From NCBI GenBank assembly GCA_030655315.1, contig JAURVT010000017.1, positions 26,392 through 90,391 on the forward strand: a stretch of 64,000 nucleotides of DNA, in the 5' to 3' direction. The translations under genes and the position numbers were made by a program. Shown piece after piece: positions 1 through 8,482 of the stretch. Origin of the DNA: Nocardioidaceae bacterium. Lineage in GTDB: Bacteria > Actinomycetota > Actinomycetes > Propionibacteriales > Nocardioidaceae. The notes under the pieces were generated by a model. It had not been told where the DNA came from, did not search any database, and was given only the letters and a program-made list of their open reading frames with translations. The first letter of the stretch is position 1. Each line of letters begins with the position of its first letter.

Positions 1-389
1 ACGCGGTCGGCGTCGGGGGTGAGGTGACCCGTCGGGCGGCGCTCGAGCCGCGCCCACGTCGCGAGCCGGATGTGGTCGGGGCGCTGCAGGTAGTGGTCGT
101 ACAGCCGGACCGCCCAGTCCGCGAGGTCGTCGGCGTCGATCGGCACCGCGCCCATGATGTGGTCGAACGACCCGAAGAACACCGCGTCGAAGAGGCCGTC
201 CTTGCTGCCGAAGTAGGCGTAGAGCTGGGCCTTATTGGACCGCGCCTCACCGGCGATCCGGTCGACCCGGGCACCCGCGATTCCGAACGCCGCGAACTCG
301 GCGGTCGCGGCGTCGATGATCCGTGCCCGCGTCGCCTCCCCCTTGGGCGTGAGGGAGCGAGTGCTCTCGACGTCGATCTGCGGATTCAC
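1..389 (-). CDS. TetR-family regulator (N-terminal part, runs off window)
   Basis: The reading frame is open from a GTG at 389 down to the window edge, so only about the first 129 residues are visible. Residues 15-75 form a TetR-type helix-turn-helix: a TRARIIDAATAEF helix, then RVDRIAGEA, then the recognition helix ending in LYAYFGSKDGLFDAV. The gene is divergent from the zinc alcohol dehydrogenase starting at 478. The 88-bp gap carries a perfect 10-bp inverted repeat, so this protein probably represses itself and the dehydrogenase (inference). The ligand-binding domain is outside the window, so the inducer cannot be guessed. The GTG start was chosen because an upstream ATG on this strand runs straight into a stop. 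Confidence 0.85.
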   Translation of the reverse strand, partial: MNPQIDVESTRSLTPKGEATRARIIDAATAEFAAFGIAGARVDRIAGEARSNKAQLYAYFGSKDGLFDAVFFGSFDHIMGAVPIDADDLADWAVRLYDHYLQRPDHIRLATWARLERRPTGHLTPDADR

Positions 390-404
390 CTGCCGACCAT
401 ACCT

Positions 405-458
405 ACTGGTTGGTTTGCTCTCGGCCGCGACGGGCCGTACCTTTAACTACCAACCAGT
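405..458. promoter_or_regulatory. Inverted-repeat operator between TetR gene and dehydrogenase
   Basis: ACTGGTTGGT at 405-414 is the exact reverse complement of ACCAACCAGT at 449-458, the second copy lying 19 nt before the dehydrogenase ATG. The half sites have the size and divergent-gene position usual for TetR operators. Binding is inferred. Confidence 0.55.
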
Positions 459-477
459 CAGTCTATTTTGGAGACGC

Positions 478-1521
478 ATGCGCCAGACCGCCGCCTACCG
501 GGCCGACCAGCCCGGCGACCACCTCACCCTCGGCACCATCGAGCGCCGGGACCTGCGCCCGGACGACGTCGCCGTCCGCGTCACCCACTGCGGGGTCTGC
601 CACACCGACCTGCACACCCTTCGCGGCACCGATCCCGACGCGTTCCCCGTGGTGCCCGGTCACGAGTTCGTCGGCGTGGTGACCGCGACCGGCACCGACG
701 TGGGCGGCTTCGCGGTCGGCGACCCCGTCGCCGTCGGCAACATCGTCGACTCCTGCGGCGCCTGCGCCATGTGCCGCGCGGGCCAGGAGAACTACTGCGC
801 CGAGTTCCCCACGCTCACCTACGGCGGACGCGACCGCGTCGACGGGACGCCGACCCTCGGTGCCTACTCGGCCGAGCACGTCGTGCGCGAGGACTTCGTC
901 TACCGCCGCCCGGCCCACCTCGATCCGGCGGGCGTCGCACCGCTGATGTGTGCGGGGGTCACCGTCTGGGAGCCCCTGCGCCGGTGGGAGGCGGGTCCCG
1001 GACAGCGCGTCGGCGTGGTCGGCATCGGCGGGCTGGGGCACCTCGCCGTGAAGCTGGCCGCCGCCCTCGGCGCCGAGGTCACCGTCTTCACGACGTCGGC
1101 CGACAAGGTCGACGACGCCCGCCGGCTGGGCGCGACGCACGTCGTCGTCTCCACCGACCCCGACCAGATGCGGCGGGCAGCGCAGAGCCTCGACCTGGTC
1201 GTCGACACCGTCGCGGTCGAGCACGACCTCGAGCCCTACCTCGCCGTGCTCGACCTGGACGGCACCCTCTGCTCGGTCGGCCATCTGGGCCCGGTGTCCG
1301 TCGAGACGATGGCCCTGCTGGTCGGGCGCAAGAGCCTGTCGTCGTCGGGCAGTGGCGGGCGGCCCCGGACCCAGGAGCTGCTCGACTTCTGCGGCGAGCA
1401 CGGCATCACCGCCGACGTCGAGGTCGTCCCGTCGGCCGACGTCGACCGCGCGCTGGAGCGGCTCGCGCGCAACGACGTGCGCTACCGCTTCGTGCTCGAC
1501 CTGTCGGACCTGCCGGACTGA
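478..1521 (+). CDS. Zinc-dependent alcohol dehydrogenase (MDR superfamily)
   Basis: This 347-residue protein is a medium-chain, NAD(P)-dependent alcohol/aldehyde oxidoreductase of the cytoplasm. Catalytic zinc ligands are visible as C38 (THCGVCHTD), H62-E63 (VPGHEF) and C158 (MCAGVTVWEP). The four structural-zinc cysteines are C93, C96, C99 and C107. The Rossmann motif GIGGLG starts near residue 182. Its order resembles the YahK/AdhC group that reduces aldehydes to primary alcohols; the exact substrate is unknown. ATG at 478 is preceded by GGAG and agrees with the family length. The last 40 bp overlap the end of the convergent MFS gene. The divergent TetR gene and the inverted repeat between them suggest inducible expression. 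Confidence 0.93.
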   Translation: MRQTAAYRADQPGDHLTLGTIERRDLRPDDVAVRVTHCGVCHTDLHTLRGTDPDAFPVVPGHEFVGVVTATGTDVGGFAVGDPVAVGNIVDSCGACAMCRAGQENYCAEFPTLTYGGRDRVDGTPTLGAYSAEHVVREDFVYRRPAHLDPAGVAPLMCAGVTVWEPLRRWEAGPGQRVGVVGIGGLGHLAVKLAAALGAEVTVFTTSADKVDDARRLGATHVVVSTDPDQMRRAAQSLDLVVDTVAVEHDLEPYLAVLDLDGTLCSVGHLGPVSVETMALLVGRKSLSSSGSGGRPRTQELLDFCGEHGITADVEVVPSADVDRALERLARNDVRYRFVLDLSDLPD

Positions 1522-2927
1522 CCCGACGCCGGCCGACCGGCCAGGCCCAGCCCGAGGATCGCGCACCCGGCCGACAGCGCCGCGATGACGACCCACGAGC
1601 GCTGGAACGCCGCGACGGCCTCGGCCGGTGCGGGCTCGCCGAGGACGGCCACCAGCGTGGCCACCCCGATCACGGCGCCGAGCTGGCGCGCGGTGGCGCC
1701 GACCGCGCTGCCGGCACCGAACTGGTGGGGCTGCAGCGACTGCGCGCCGGCCGCGCCGAGGGTCGGGAACGCGAACCCGATGGCGATGCCGACCAGGATC
1801 GACCCCGGCAGGAAGTCGGTCAGGTAGGCCGGCGACGCCGTCGTCATGGTGGCGAACCAGACCGTGCCGGCCGTCATCGCGAGCGCGCCCGGGACGACGA
1901 GCACGCGGAACCCGTGGCGGTCGGCCAAGCGACCGGTGACCGGCGAGAGCGCCGCCGCGAGCAGCGGGCTGGGCAGCACGGCCACGGCCGTGCGCAGGAT
2001 CGAGTACTGCCAGACGCCGGTCAGGAACAGCACGTTGCACAGGATCACCGCGAAGAACGCCGACGCGAACAGGAGCAGCGCGACCGTCGCGATCGAGAAG
2101 GTGCGCACCGCGAACAGGCGCACCGGGAGCACGGGGTTGGGGTGCCGCAGGGCGCGGGCCACGAGCCACGGGACGAGCACGGCAGCCAGCACGAACGAGC
2201 CGACCACCCGCCACGAGCCCCACCCCCAGCTGCCGCCCTGGACCAGCCCCAGCGAGAGCAGGCCGAACACCGCGGTGACCAGGACGACGCCGAGGTAGTC
2301 CTGGGGACCGCCCGACCGGGCCGCGGTGGACTCGCGCAGCAGGCGGCGTCCCACCACCACGCCCGAGGCGCACAGCGGCACGTTGATCAGGAAGACCCAG
2401 CGCCAGCCTGGCCCCTCGACCAGGAGCGCGCCGAGCGTGGGCCCGACGGCGGCCGCCACCCCGCCGGCGGCGCCCCACAGGCCCACCGCGCCGGCCCGGC
2501 GAGAGGCCGGGAACTCCGGGAGCAGCAGGGCCAGGGACGCCGGGACCAGCAGGGCCGCCCCCACCGCCTGCACGACCCTCGCCGCCACGAGCAGCGCCAC
2601 CGAGGGCGCCAGCCCGCACAGCGCCGAGCCGACCGCGAAGACGGTCAGCCCGACCAGGAAGACACGCTTGCGGCCGCGGTCGTCGGCGAGCCGCCCGGCC
2701 GTCACGAGCAGGGCACCGAAGACGACGGCGTAGGCGTTCAGCACCCATGACAGGCCGGCCCGGGTGACGTCGGGGAAGTCGGCCGTCAGGGCTGGGAAGG
2801 CGATGTTGACGACCGTCGCGTCGAGGAAGACGACGAAGACGCCCGCCGCCGAGACCGCCAGCACCAGCCAGGCACGACGGGGCACCACGTCCTGCTGGGT
2901 CGACGCGCTCTCGTGGGTGGCGCTCAC
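1482..2927 (-). CDS. MFS drug-efflux transporter, DHA2 (EmrB/QacA) type
   Basis: This 481-residue inner-membrane protein probably exports toxic compounds with proton antiport. The N-terminal helix contains FVVFLDATVVNIAFPAL, a hallmark of the 14-helix DHA2 group. It is followed by a loop with GRLADDRGRKRVFL (motif A) and about 14 hydrophobic segments. The GTG start at 2927 overlaps the TGA of the upstream thioesterase-like gene (GTGA), so the two are probably translated together. The 3' end overlaps the dehydrogenase gene by 40 bp on the other strand. It sits behind the TetR gene at 3788, whose operator-like palindrome lies in the shared promoter, so the pump is probably de-repressed by a ligand of that TetR protein (inference). 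Confidence 0.9.
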   Translation of the reverse strand: MSATHESASTQQDVVPRRAWLVLAVSAAGVFVVFLDATVVNIAFPALTADFPDVTRAGLSWVLNAYAVVFGALLVTAGRLADDRGRKRVFLVGLTVFAVGSALCGLAPSVALLVAARVVQAVGAALLVPASLALLLPEFPASRRAGAVGLWGAAGGVAAAVGPTLGALLVEGPGWRWVFLINVPLCASGVVVGRRLLRESTAARSGGPQDYLGVVLVTAVFGLLSLGLVQGGSWGWGSWRVVGSFVLAAVLVPWLVARALRHPNPVLPVRLFAVRTFSIATVALLLFASAFFAVILCNVLFLTGVWQYSILRTAVAVLPSPLLAAALSPVTGRLADRHGFRVLVVPGALAMTAGTVWFATMTTASPAYLTDFLPGSILVGIAIGFAFPTLGAAGAQSLQPHQFGAGSAVGATARQLGAVIGVATLVAVLGEPAPAEAVAAFQRSWVVIAALSAGCAILGLGLAGRPASGQSGRSDRSSTKR

Positions 2928-3730
2928 GCCCACTCCCCCAGCACCCGACGGGTCTGCCGGGCCTGGGCGAGCAGCCGTCCCCGGTCGTCCCAGACCTCGC
3001 TGTCGTCGACGCACCAGCCACCGGCCGCCGTGCGCGTGGCGATCCGCAGCAGCACCCAGCCCGTGGCCACCGGCGCCTCGGTGAACGACACCGTGAGCTC
3101 GACGGTCGGGACGGCGACGGGGTTCGCGGTCGCGCCGTAGAGCGCCGGTGGCATCACGTCGACCAGCATCGCGAGGGCTGCCGCGTCCAGCGGCGCGTCC
3201 TCGACGAAGCGGGCCCACGCCACGAGCTCGGCCCGGTCGCCGCCGCTGAGGGGGCGGGCCTCGGTGGCCGACCTGAGCTGCAGGTGCCTGCTGAATGGGA
3301 CGAACTCGACCGGCAGGTCCAGGTCGGGGCAGTCCTGCGGCCCGGGCACGTCGGGAGGCCGGACCGTGTCGAGCGCCGAGTCGCCGCGCGAGCGCCCTCC
3401 CACCAGCGTCGCCCGAGCGGCACCGACCGCCTCCACCGCCACGACGGCGGACGCGCCGCCCTCGCGCAACAGCGTCGACCGCAGCTCCAGCGGCCCCTCG
3501 GGCGCCGGCTCGAGGAACAGCACGGTGAGCGAGCGCGGCACCCGGCCCTCGCCCAGCGACGGCGTGCCGGCGTTCAGGCACAGCCCCGCCACCAGGCCGC
3601 CCAGCGGCCCGGCCCACGACCACCAGGAGCGGTCGAGGTGGGCGCGCCCGTCCTCGACGACCATCGCCCGGGTCAGGGCGGCCCGGTCGGGGACGGTCCG
3701 GTCGGGGGTGGTCGACGACTCCTGCTGCAC
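2924..3730 (-). CDS. Acyl-CoA thioesterase-like (double hot-dog) protein
   Basis: This 268-residue protein has the features of the TesB-like/thioesterase family 3 group. An N-terminal segment LDRSWWSWAGPLGGLVAG corresponds to the usual substrate-pocket start, a central PALYGATANPVAVPTVELTVSF stretch marks the second hot-dog, and it ends WVDD/R-type DRGRLLAQARQTR. Members hydrolyse medium- or long-chain acyl-CoA, but actual activity here is unproven. GTG at 3730 is preceded by an AGAGGA ribosome site. The alternative ATG at 3664 would give MVVEDGRAHL and has no clear ribosome site. It is divergent from a TetR gene and translationally coupled to the MFS pump downstream. Confidence 0.72.
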   Translation of the reverse strand: MQQESSTTPDRTVPDRAALTRAMVVEDGRAHLDRSWWSWAGPLGGLVAGLCLNAGTPSLGEGRVPRSLTVLFLEPAPEGPLELRSTLLREGGASAVVAVEAVGAARATLVGGRSRGDSALDTVRPPDVPGPQDCPDLDLPVEFVPFSRHLQLRSATEARPLSGGDRAELVAWARFVEDAPLDAAALAMLVDVMPPALYGATANPVAVPTVELTVSFTEAPVATGWVLLRIATRTAAGGWCVDDSEVWDDRGRLLAQARQTRRVLGEWA

Positions 3731-3776
3731 GGCGCGTGTCCTCTCGGGCGGCGACCGACGGCCGCGACAGTCATGT

Positions 3777-3789
3777 ATAACAGCGTTAT
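3777..3789. promoter_or_regulatory. Palindrome overlapping TetR start codon
   Basis: ATAACAGCGTTAT is a perfect 5+3+5 palindrome that ends inside the ATG of the TetR gene at 3788 and lies in the promoter of the divergent thioesterase/MFS pair. This position suits autorepression. Binding is inferred. Confidence 0.5.
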
Positions 3790-4399
3790 GACGATGTTGT
3801 CGACGGATCTCGAGCCCCGGGACGGACGGCGTCGCGAGGTGGTGGAGGCCGCGGCCCGCGTCCTCGCGCACGACGGTGCGGGCGCCCTGACGCTGCGGCG
3901 CGTGGCCGCCGAGGTCGGGGGCTCCACCCAGCTCGTCTACACCCTGTTCGGCGGCAAGCCCGGCCTGGCCGACGCGCTGTACGCCGAGGGGTTCGCCCGC
4001 CTCGCGGCCACCTTCGACGCCGCCCTCGCCGACGCCCCACCGGTCGGCGACCCCGAGCGCGTCGTCTCCATCGGACGGGCCTACTGCCGCTTCGCGCGGC
4101 ACGACACCGCGTTCTTCTCGATGATGTTCGGCCGCTCGGTGCCGGGGTTCACGCCCCGCCGCGAGACCCGGCGCGCGTGCCGCGACGCGACGCTGGGCAC
4201 GCTCGTCCGCACCGCCGACGAGTGCCTGCGGGCCGGGACCCTCGAGGCCACGAGCGCCGACGCCCTCGCCCGGATCTGCTGGGCGACCGCCCACGGGATC
4301 GCGGGACTCCTCGTGGCCGACCTCGTCGCCGTCGACGACGCGACCCTCACGCAGATGCTCACCGTGCCCGTCCGGGCGCACCTCCCGGCGACGCGCTGA
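3788..4399 (+). CDS. TetR-family regulator with WHG-type C-terminal domain
   Basis: This 203-residue repressor has an N-terminal HTH (RREVVEAAARVLAHDGAGALTLRRVAAEVGG, then LVYTLFGGKPGLADALY). Its C-terminal ligand domain contains ICWATAHGIAGLLV, matching the WHG motif of one TetR subgroup. ATG at 3788 is used here; ATG at 3794 would shorten the protein by two residues. The palindrome ATAAC-AGC-GTTAT overlaps the start. It faces the thioesterase/MFS pair, the most likely regulon. A GC-rich inverted repeat follows the stop. Confidence 0.88.
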   Translation: MTMLSTDLEPRDGRRREVVEAAARVLAHDGAGALTLRRVAAEVGGSTQLVYTLFGGKPGLADALYAEGFARLAATFDAALADAPPVGDPERVVSIGRAYCRFARHDTAFFSMMFGRSVPGFTPRRETRRACRDATLGTLVRTADECLRAGTLEATSADALARICWATAHGIAGLLVADLVAVDDATLTQMLTVPVRAHLPATR

Positions 4400-4402
4400 C
4401 GC

Positions 4403-4428
4403 ACCCGGGCCTCGACGGGCCCACGGGT
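4403..4428. terminator. Possible bidirectional terminator
   Basis: ACCCGGGCC and GGCCCACGGGT form an imperfect GC-rich hairpin in the gap between the convergent TetR and GrpB genes. There is no T-run, as is usual in such genomes. Confidence 0.3.
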
Positions 4429-5063
4429 CACCCGCTCGTGGACGGCCCGGGCTCCCTCGCCGTCGCGGCCTCACGCGCCCGGGCTCGTGCCTTGATCGCG
4501 AGGATGACCTCGGACTTGGCGTCGGCGTAGTCGTCCATGCGGTCCCACCGCCGGGTGAGCAGGTCCCGCTTGGTGCGCTCGTAGAGCGCACGGTCCTCGG
4601 CGTCCTCGCGCAGGTGGTCGCGCAGCAGCAGGTACTCCGCCACGGCGGGGTCGCCCCGCTGGTACAGGTGCACGTGGACGTCGCGCTCCGGCGTGCGCAC
4701 GAGGCGGTGGCCTGGCTCGCGGACCCGGAGCCGGTACCCGGCGGCCAGCAGCGCGTCGAGGTAGTCCTCCTCGGCGGTGATGTCGGGCACCGCGACCACG
4801 AGGTCGATGATCGGCTTCGCCGCCAGCCCGGCGACCGACGTCGAGCCGATGTGCTCGATCTGCACGTCGACGGACGCGAGCGCGGCCCCGATCCGCCGTC
4901 GGTGGTCCTGGTACTGCTCCGGCCACCGGTCGTCGGGGTCGTGGAGCCCGAGGCGGAAGGCCTCGACGCCGCCGACCACCTCGACGGCCGTGACGTCGGG
5001 ACGGCGCGGCTCGCGGTCCCGGTCCGCCCGCCCGTCGTCGCCCGTCACGCGGCCGGCGGTCAC
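4428..5063 (-). CDS. GrpB/UPF0157 family nucleotidyltransferase-like protein
   Basis: This 211-residue protein matches the GrpB/UPF0157 family, a nucleotidyltransferase-fold group often annotated as dephospho-CoA-kinase-associated. Visible signs are IEHIGSTSVAGLAAKPIIDL, the G-S-T-S...D-hxh core of the fold, followed by a conserved EYLLLRDHLRED...YERTKRDL segment. The true substrate is unknown. GTG at 5063 overlaps the TGA of the upstream TetR gene (GTGA), which sets the start and suggests co-translation. Confidence 0.85.
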   Translation of the reverse strand: MTAGRVTGDDGRADRDREPRRPDVTAVEVVGGVEAFRLGLHDPDDRWPEQYQDHRRRIGAALASVDVQIEHIGSTSVAGLAAKPIIDLVVAVPDITAEEDYLDALLAAGYRLRVREPGHRLVRTPERDVHVHLYQRGDPAVAEYLLLRDHLREDAEDRALYERTKRDLLTRRWDRMDDYADAKSEVILAIKARARAREAATAREPGPSTSG

Positions 5064-5659
5064 GACGCGCCGTCCTCGACCCGCGGGCGGGCCATCCCGT
5101 GGAGGCCGTGGTCGACGAAGGCGATGAGCCACTCGTAGCTGTCGTCGACGTCGGTCGCGTACTGGAAGCCACCGGCGGACTGCAGGGTGGCGAAGCCGTG
5201 GAAGATGCTGCGGAGCGCGCGCAGGGCGTGCACCTCGTCGTCGGGCGCGACGTCGTACCCGCGCAGCACCGATCGCAGCGGCTCGAGCCCGCGTGCCGCG
5301 GCGGCCGCGACCGGGTCGTCGGCGTCGCCGGGGACGGCCCGGGCACCGAGGGTGGCGCCGTAGCGGCCGGGGTGGCCGAGCACGAAGTCGCGCAGGGCCC
5401 GGGCGGCGGCCCCGAGGGCGTCCACGCCGGCCCGACCCTGGATGGCCGAGCCCATCGCGTCGGCCGCCTCGTCGAAGGCGAGCGCCGCGACGCGTCGACC
5501 GAGGTCGGCCTGGCCGGCGATGTGCTTGTACAGCGACGGCGCGCGGACCCCGACGCTCTCGGCCACCCGGGCCAGGGTGAGCTCGGCCCAGCCGATCTCG
5601 TCGGCCAGGTCGGCCCCGGCCGCCACGACGCCGTCGCGGGTCAGTCCTGCCCTAGGCAC
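5060..5659 (-). CDS. TetR-family regulator
   Basis: This 199-residue protein has an N-terminal HTH (DEIGWAELTLARVAESVGVRAPSLYKHIAGQADL) and a C-terminal domain with an LRALRSIFHGFATLQSAGGF helix typical of the WHG-type TetR group. Its start overlaps the end of the hydrolase gene upstream by 8 nt, and its stop overlaps the GrpB start, making a three-gene transcription unit. The likely target is the operon promoter ahead of the hydrolase, where two direct repeats occur at 6597-6620 (inference). Confidence 0.88.
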   Translation of the reverse strand: MPRAGLTRDGVVAAGADLADEIGWAELTLARVAESVGVRAPSLYKHIAGQADLGRRVAALAFDEAADAMGSAIQGRAGVDALGAAARALRDFVLGHPGRYGATLGARAVPGDADDPVAAAAARGLEPLRSVLRGYDVAPDDEVHALRALRSIFHGFATLQSAGGFQYATDVDDSYEWLIAFVDHGLHGMARPRVEDGAS

Positions 5660-6563
5660 GGGCGGCCACCACGGAGGCGAGGAACGGCAGGACGAGGGCG
5701 GCGGTCTCGGCGGCGTGCTGCACGTGCGGGTAGTGGCCCGAGCCGTCGACGACCTCGAGCCGGCCGAGGCCCGCAGGAAGGTTGGCGACGATCGCCTCGC
5801 CCTCGGCTCGGGGATCGGCCCAGTCGGGGTCGTCGCCGCCCTGGACGACCAGCACCGGGCAGGTCACGTCGGCGAGCCGTGCACCCGCGTCGGTCGGGGC
5901 GGACCTGAACATTGCCTGCAGCGCCTTCATCCGGCCGGGCTCGCGAAGCATGGCCTCGACCTGCGCCGTGCGCTCGTCCCAGTCGGCCGGCCGGGCGCCG
6001 GGGTAGGCCAGGGAGAGGTACCTCGACCACGCCCGCGTGGACCCGAGCAGCGCGGTGGCCATCAGCTGGGTCGCGCCGCGGCGGTAGGCGCGGCTGGACA
6101 CCTCGCGCAGCCCGATCGACTGCTTGCGGGTGAAGGGGGCCAGCTCGACGACCGCGGTTACCACGTCCGGGGCGTCGGCGGCGGCGACGGTGACGGCCCC
6201 GCCCGCGATGGAGTGACCGACCAGCACGACCGGGACGGGCGCGTCGGCCGTGAGGTGGGCGACCAGCGCGAGGAGATCGCCGGCGATGTCGGTCCGGCTG
6301 TAGGACGCCCATCCGGTGCTGGACTCCCCCGCGCCGCGCAGGTCGACCGACGCCACCCGGTAGCCGGCCGCCACGAGCCGGGGCGCCAGGAACCGGTAGG
6401 CCCGTCGGTCGTCACCCATCCCGTGCGCCAGGACGACCAGCGGCCGGCCCGCGGCGGCGGGACCGCTGACCTCGTAGGCCAGGGTGCCGCCGTCGACGGC
6501 CAGGACGTGGGTGACCGCGTCGGCCCGGGGGGTGACCGGCTCGTGGCTCGGGTGCTCGTTCAT
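5652..6563 (-). CDS. Alpha/beta hydrolase
   Basis: This 303-residue cytoplasmic enzyme has the alpha/beta-hydrolase fold. The oxyanion segment is VVLAHGMGDD, followed by SVDLRGAGES. The nucleophile elbow is VGHSIAGG with serine at the centre, and a late GSGHYPHVQ supplies the catalytic histidine. GDDPDWADP probably holds the acid. The substrate is unknown. ATG at 6563 has GGAGG about 8 nt upstream. It is the first gene of an operon with TetR and GrpB, so its level may be controlled by that TetR protein. Confidence 0.87.
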   Translation of the reverse strand: MNEHPSHEPVTPRADAVTHVLAVDGGTLAYEVSGPAAAGRPLVVLAHGMGDDRRAYRFLAPRLVAAGYRVASVDLRGAGESSTGWASYSRTDIAGDLLALVAHLTADAPVPVVLVGHSIAGGAVTVAAADAPDVVTAVVELAPFTRKQSIGLREVSSRAYRRGATQLMATALLGSTRAWSRYLSLAYPGARPADWDERTAQVEAMLREPGRMKALQAMFRSAPTDAGARLADVTCPVLVVQGGDDPDWADPRAEGEAIVANLPAGLGRLEVVDGSGHYPHVQHAAETAALVLPFLASVVAARA

Positions 6564-6596
6564 CTCGTCCTCCGACGCAGTGGCTGTCTCAGTGAC

Positions 6597-6620
6597 GTGG
6601 CTAAGTGAAGTGGCTAAGTG
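6597..6620. promoter_or_regulatory. Direct repeats in hydrolase-tetR promoter
   Basis: GTGGCTAAGTG occurs at 6597-6607 and again at 6610-6620, 34-57 nt upstream of the hydrolase start. The region is AT-richer than its surroundings. These are candidate operator half sites for the TetR protein of the same operon. Confidence 0.4.
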
Positions 6621-6675
6621 GTGTAGCGCAAAGCTAATGTTCTTAGCCTGACGTGTCAAGAGGACGTCGAAGGGC

Positions 6676-7332
6676 TCAGGGGCGGTCACCGGGCCGGAGC
6701 AGGCCGCTGTCGAAGGCCAGCACCACGGCCGCCGCGCGGTCGCGCAGCTGGAGCTTGGCGAAGAGGTGCCCCACGTGGGTCTTGACCGTGCCGGCGCTCA
6801 GGGTGAGCCGCTCGGCGATCTCGCCGTTGCTGAGGCCGGCGCCCACGAGGGCGAGGACCTCGCGCTCGCGGGAGGTGAGCACGTCGAGCTCGCGGGAGGA
6901 CGACGGTGGCGCGCCGTCCCGGTAGGTGGCCAGGACCGTCGCGGTGACGGCCGGGTCGAGCCACGCCCCGCCCTCGGCCACGGCCCGGACGGCCCGCTGC
7001 AGGTCCTCGGCCGGCACCCCCTTGAGCAGGAACCCGGCGGCGCCGGCGCGCAGCGCCGCGGCCAGCACCTCGTCGTCCTCGAACGTGGTCAGCACCAGGA
7101 CCGGCGGCGGGTCGTCCAGCGCGGACAGCATCCGGGTGGCGACGATGCCGTCGGTCCCCGGCATCCGGACGTCCATCACGACGACCGACGGAGCCAGCTC
7201 CTGGACCGCGCGGACCACCTCGCTGCCGTCACCCAGCTCGCCCACGACCTCGAAGCCGAAGCGGGTGCGCAGGATCCCCCGGAGACCGGCACGGATCAGC
7301 TCCTGGTCGTCCACGAGCAGGACGCGGATCAT
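6676..7332 (-). CDS. NarL/LuxR-type response regulator
   Basis: This 218-residue regulator has a receiver domain (VLLVDDQELIRAG, phospho-acceptor D in VVVMDVRMPG, TTFEDDEVL, LLKGV lysine) and a C-terminal LuxR HTH (LTSREREVLALVGAGLSNGEIAERL, then TVKTHVGHLFAKL). ATG at 7332 overlaps the stop of the cognate kinase (ATGA). It is the last gene of an operon ABC ATPase - permease - kinase - regulator, an arrangement like DesKR/LiaRS-type systems in which the regulator controls a neighbouring exporter. The signal is unknown. Confidence 0.93.
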   Translation of the reverse strand: MIRVLLVDDQELIRAGLRGILRTRFGFEVVGELGDGSEVVRAVQELAPSVVVMDVRMPGTDGIVATRMLSALDDPPPVLVLTTFEDDEVLAAALRAGAAGFLLKGVPAEDLQRAVRAVAEGGAWLDPAVTATVLATYRDGAPPSSSRELDVLTSREREVLALVGAGLSNGEIAERLTLSAGTVKTHVGHLFAKLQLRDRAAAVVLAFDSGLLRPGDRP

Positions 7333-8429
7333 GCGGACCCCCGGCTCGGTCCCGGCAGGTCCGCCTCGACCCGCCACCCGGTCGCGGTCGGCCCCGCGGT
7401 GAGCCGCCCACCGGCGGCCTCGGCCCGTTCGCGCATGCTGACGATGCCGAACCCGCCCCGGCCCGCGCCGGTCGCCCCCGGACCCCCGTCGTCGTCGACG
7501 GTGAGCCGGACGTGTCCGTCGTTGACCACGAGGCACACCCGGGCACCGGCCGCGGGCGCGTGCCGGACGACGTTGGTCAGCGACTCCTGCACGACGCGGA
7601 ACACCGTGAGTCCCGACGTCGCCGTGAGGGCGTCGAGGTCGCCGACCACCTCCAGCTGCACCGACCGTCCCGCCCGCCGGAACGTCTCGACCAGCTCGGG
7701 CAGCCGGCTCGCGTCGGGCAGCGGCACGGACCGCGTCGCGTGCTCGCGCAGCATCCCGACGGCCTGGCGCACCTCGGCGAGGCTCTGCCGACCCAGCCGC
7801 TCGGCCTCGGCCAGGGACGCCCGCGCCTCGTCGAGGTCGTCGTCGAGGGCGAGGCGCGCGCTCGTGATGTGGAGGGTGGAGACGGTGAGGGCGTGCCCGA
7901 TGACGTCGTGCATCTCGCCCGCGATGCGGTTGCGCTCCTCGGCCCTGGCCCGGTCGGCCAGGCCCGACTGCGCCTCGCGCAGCTGGTCGACCAGGATCCG
8001 CTGACGGCGGGCGAGGACGCAGACGACGGTGGTGAACAGGGTGCCGGCGATCCACGCCCCGCCGCCGGCGTCGTCGTCGAGCGCGATCCACTGCGCGCCG
8101 AGGATCGTCACCAGCAGCGCGGTGAACGCGGCCGCCTGCACCGTCCTGGTGCCGAGGGCGCACCAGCCCGTGACGACGCACAGCGCGAACCACCCGAGGT
8201 TGGACGACGCACCGCCGGCGACGACGGCGATGCCGCCCGCAACGACGGCGAGACCGGCGACCAGCGTCCATCCCCCGACGGACCTCCACGCGAGCACGGC
8301 GCTCACCACGACGGCGAGCACGGCGGCACCGGCCGCCACCACCACCGGCTGCCGGGTCTGCAGGAGACCGACCAGCGCGAACAGCGCGACCGCCGACGGA
8401 CCCGCGACCTGCCCCGCCCGATCGGCCAT
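7329..8429 (-). CDS. Sensor histidine kinase, HisKA_3 type
   Basis: This 366-residue kinase has about 5-6 membrane helices in residues 8-140, with no extracytoplasmic sensor domain. The dimerisation/phospho-acceptor motif is RNRIAGEMHDVIGHALTV, with His in the HDV triplet. The HATPase domain carries VVQESLTNVVRHA (N box), VDDDGG and GFGIVSMRERAEAAGG (G boxes). It phosphorylates the coupled NarL-type regulator. Lack of a sensor domain suggests it senses through the membrane or through the ABC exporter encoded upstream (inference). Confidence 0.92.
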   Translation of the reverse strand: MADRAGQVAGPSAVALFALVGLLQTRQPVVVAAGAAVLAVVVSAVLAWRSVGGWTLVAGLAVVAGGIAVVAGGASSNLGWFALCVVTGWCALGTRTVQAAAFTALLVTILGAQWIALDDDAGGGAWIAGTLFTTVVCVLARRQRILVDQLREAQSGLADRARAEERNRIAGEMHDVIGHALTVSTLHITSARLALDDDLDEARASLAEAERLGRQSLAEVRQAVGMLREHATRSVPLPDASRLPELVETFRRAGRSVQLEVVGDLDALTATSGLTVFRVVQESLTNVVRHAPAAGARVCLVVNDGHVRLTVDDDGGPGATGAGRGGFGIVSMRERAEAAGGRLTAGPTATGWRVEADLPGPSRGSA

Positions 8430-8482
8430 GGGGGCCACCCTAGAGCGCGGGCCCCCCGGCCCGCGCCCTCTGACGCCTCGCC

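Noticed and set aside
463..3021. 852-codon open frame on the minus strand
   Set aside because: It runs antisense to the dehydrogenase and out of frame with the MFS gene, and is Arg/Pro/Gly-rich as expected of shadow frames in very GC-rich DNA. Motifs are in the other frames.
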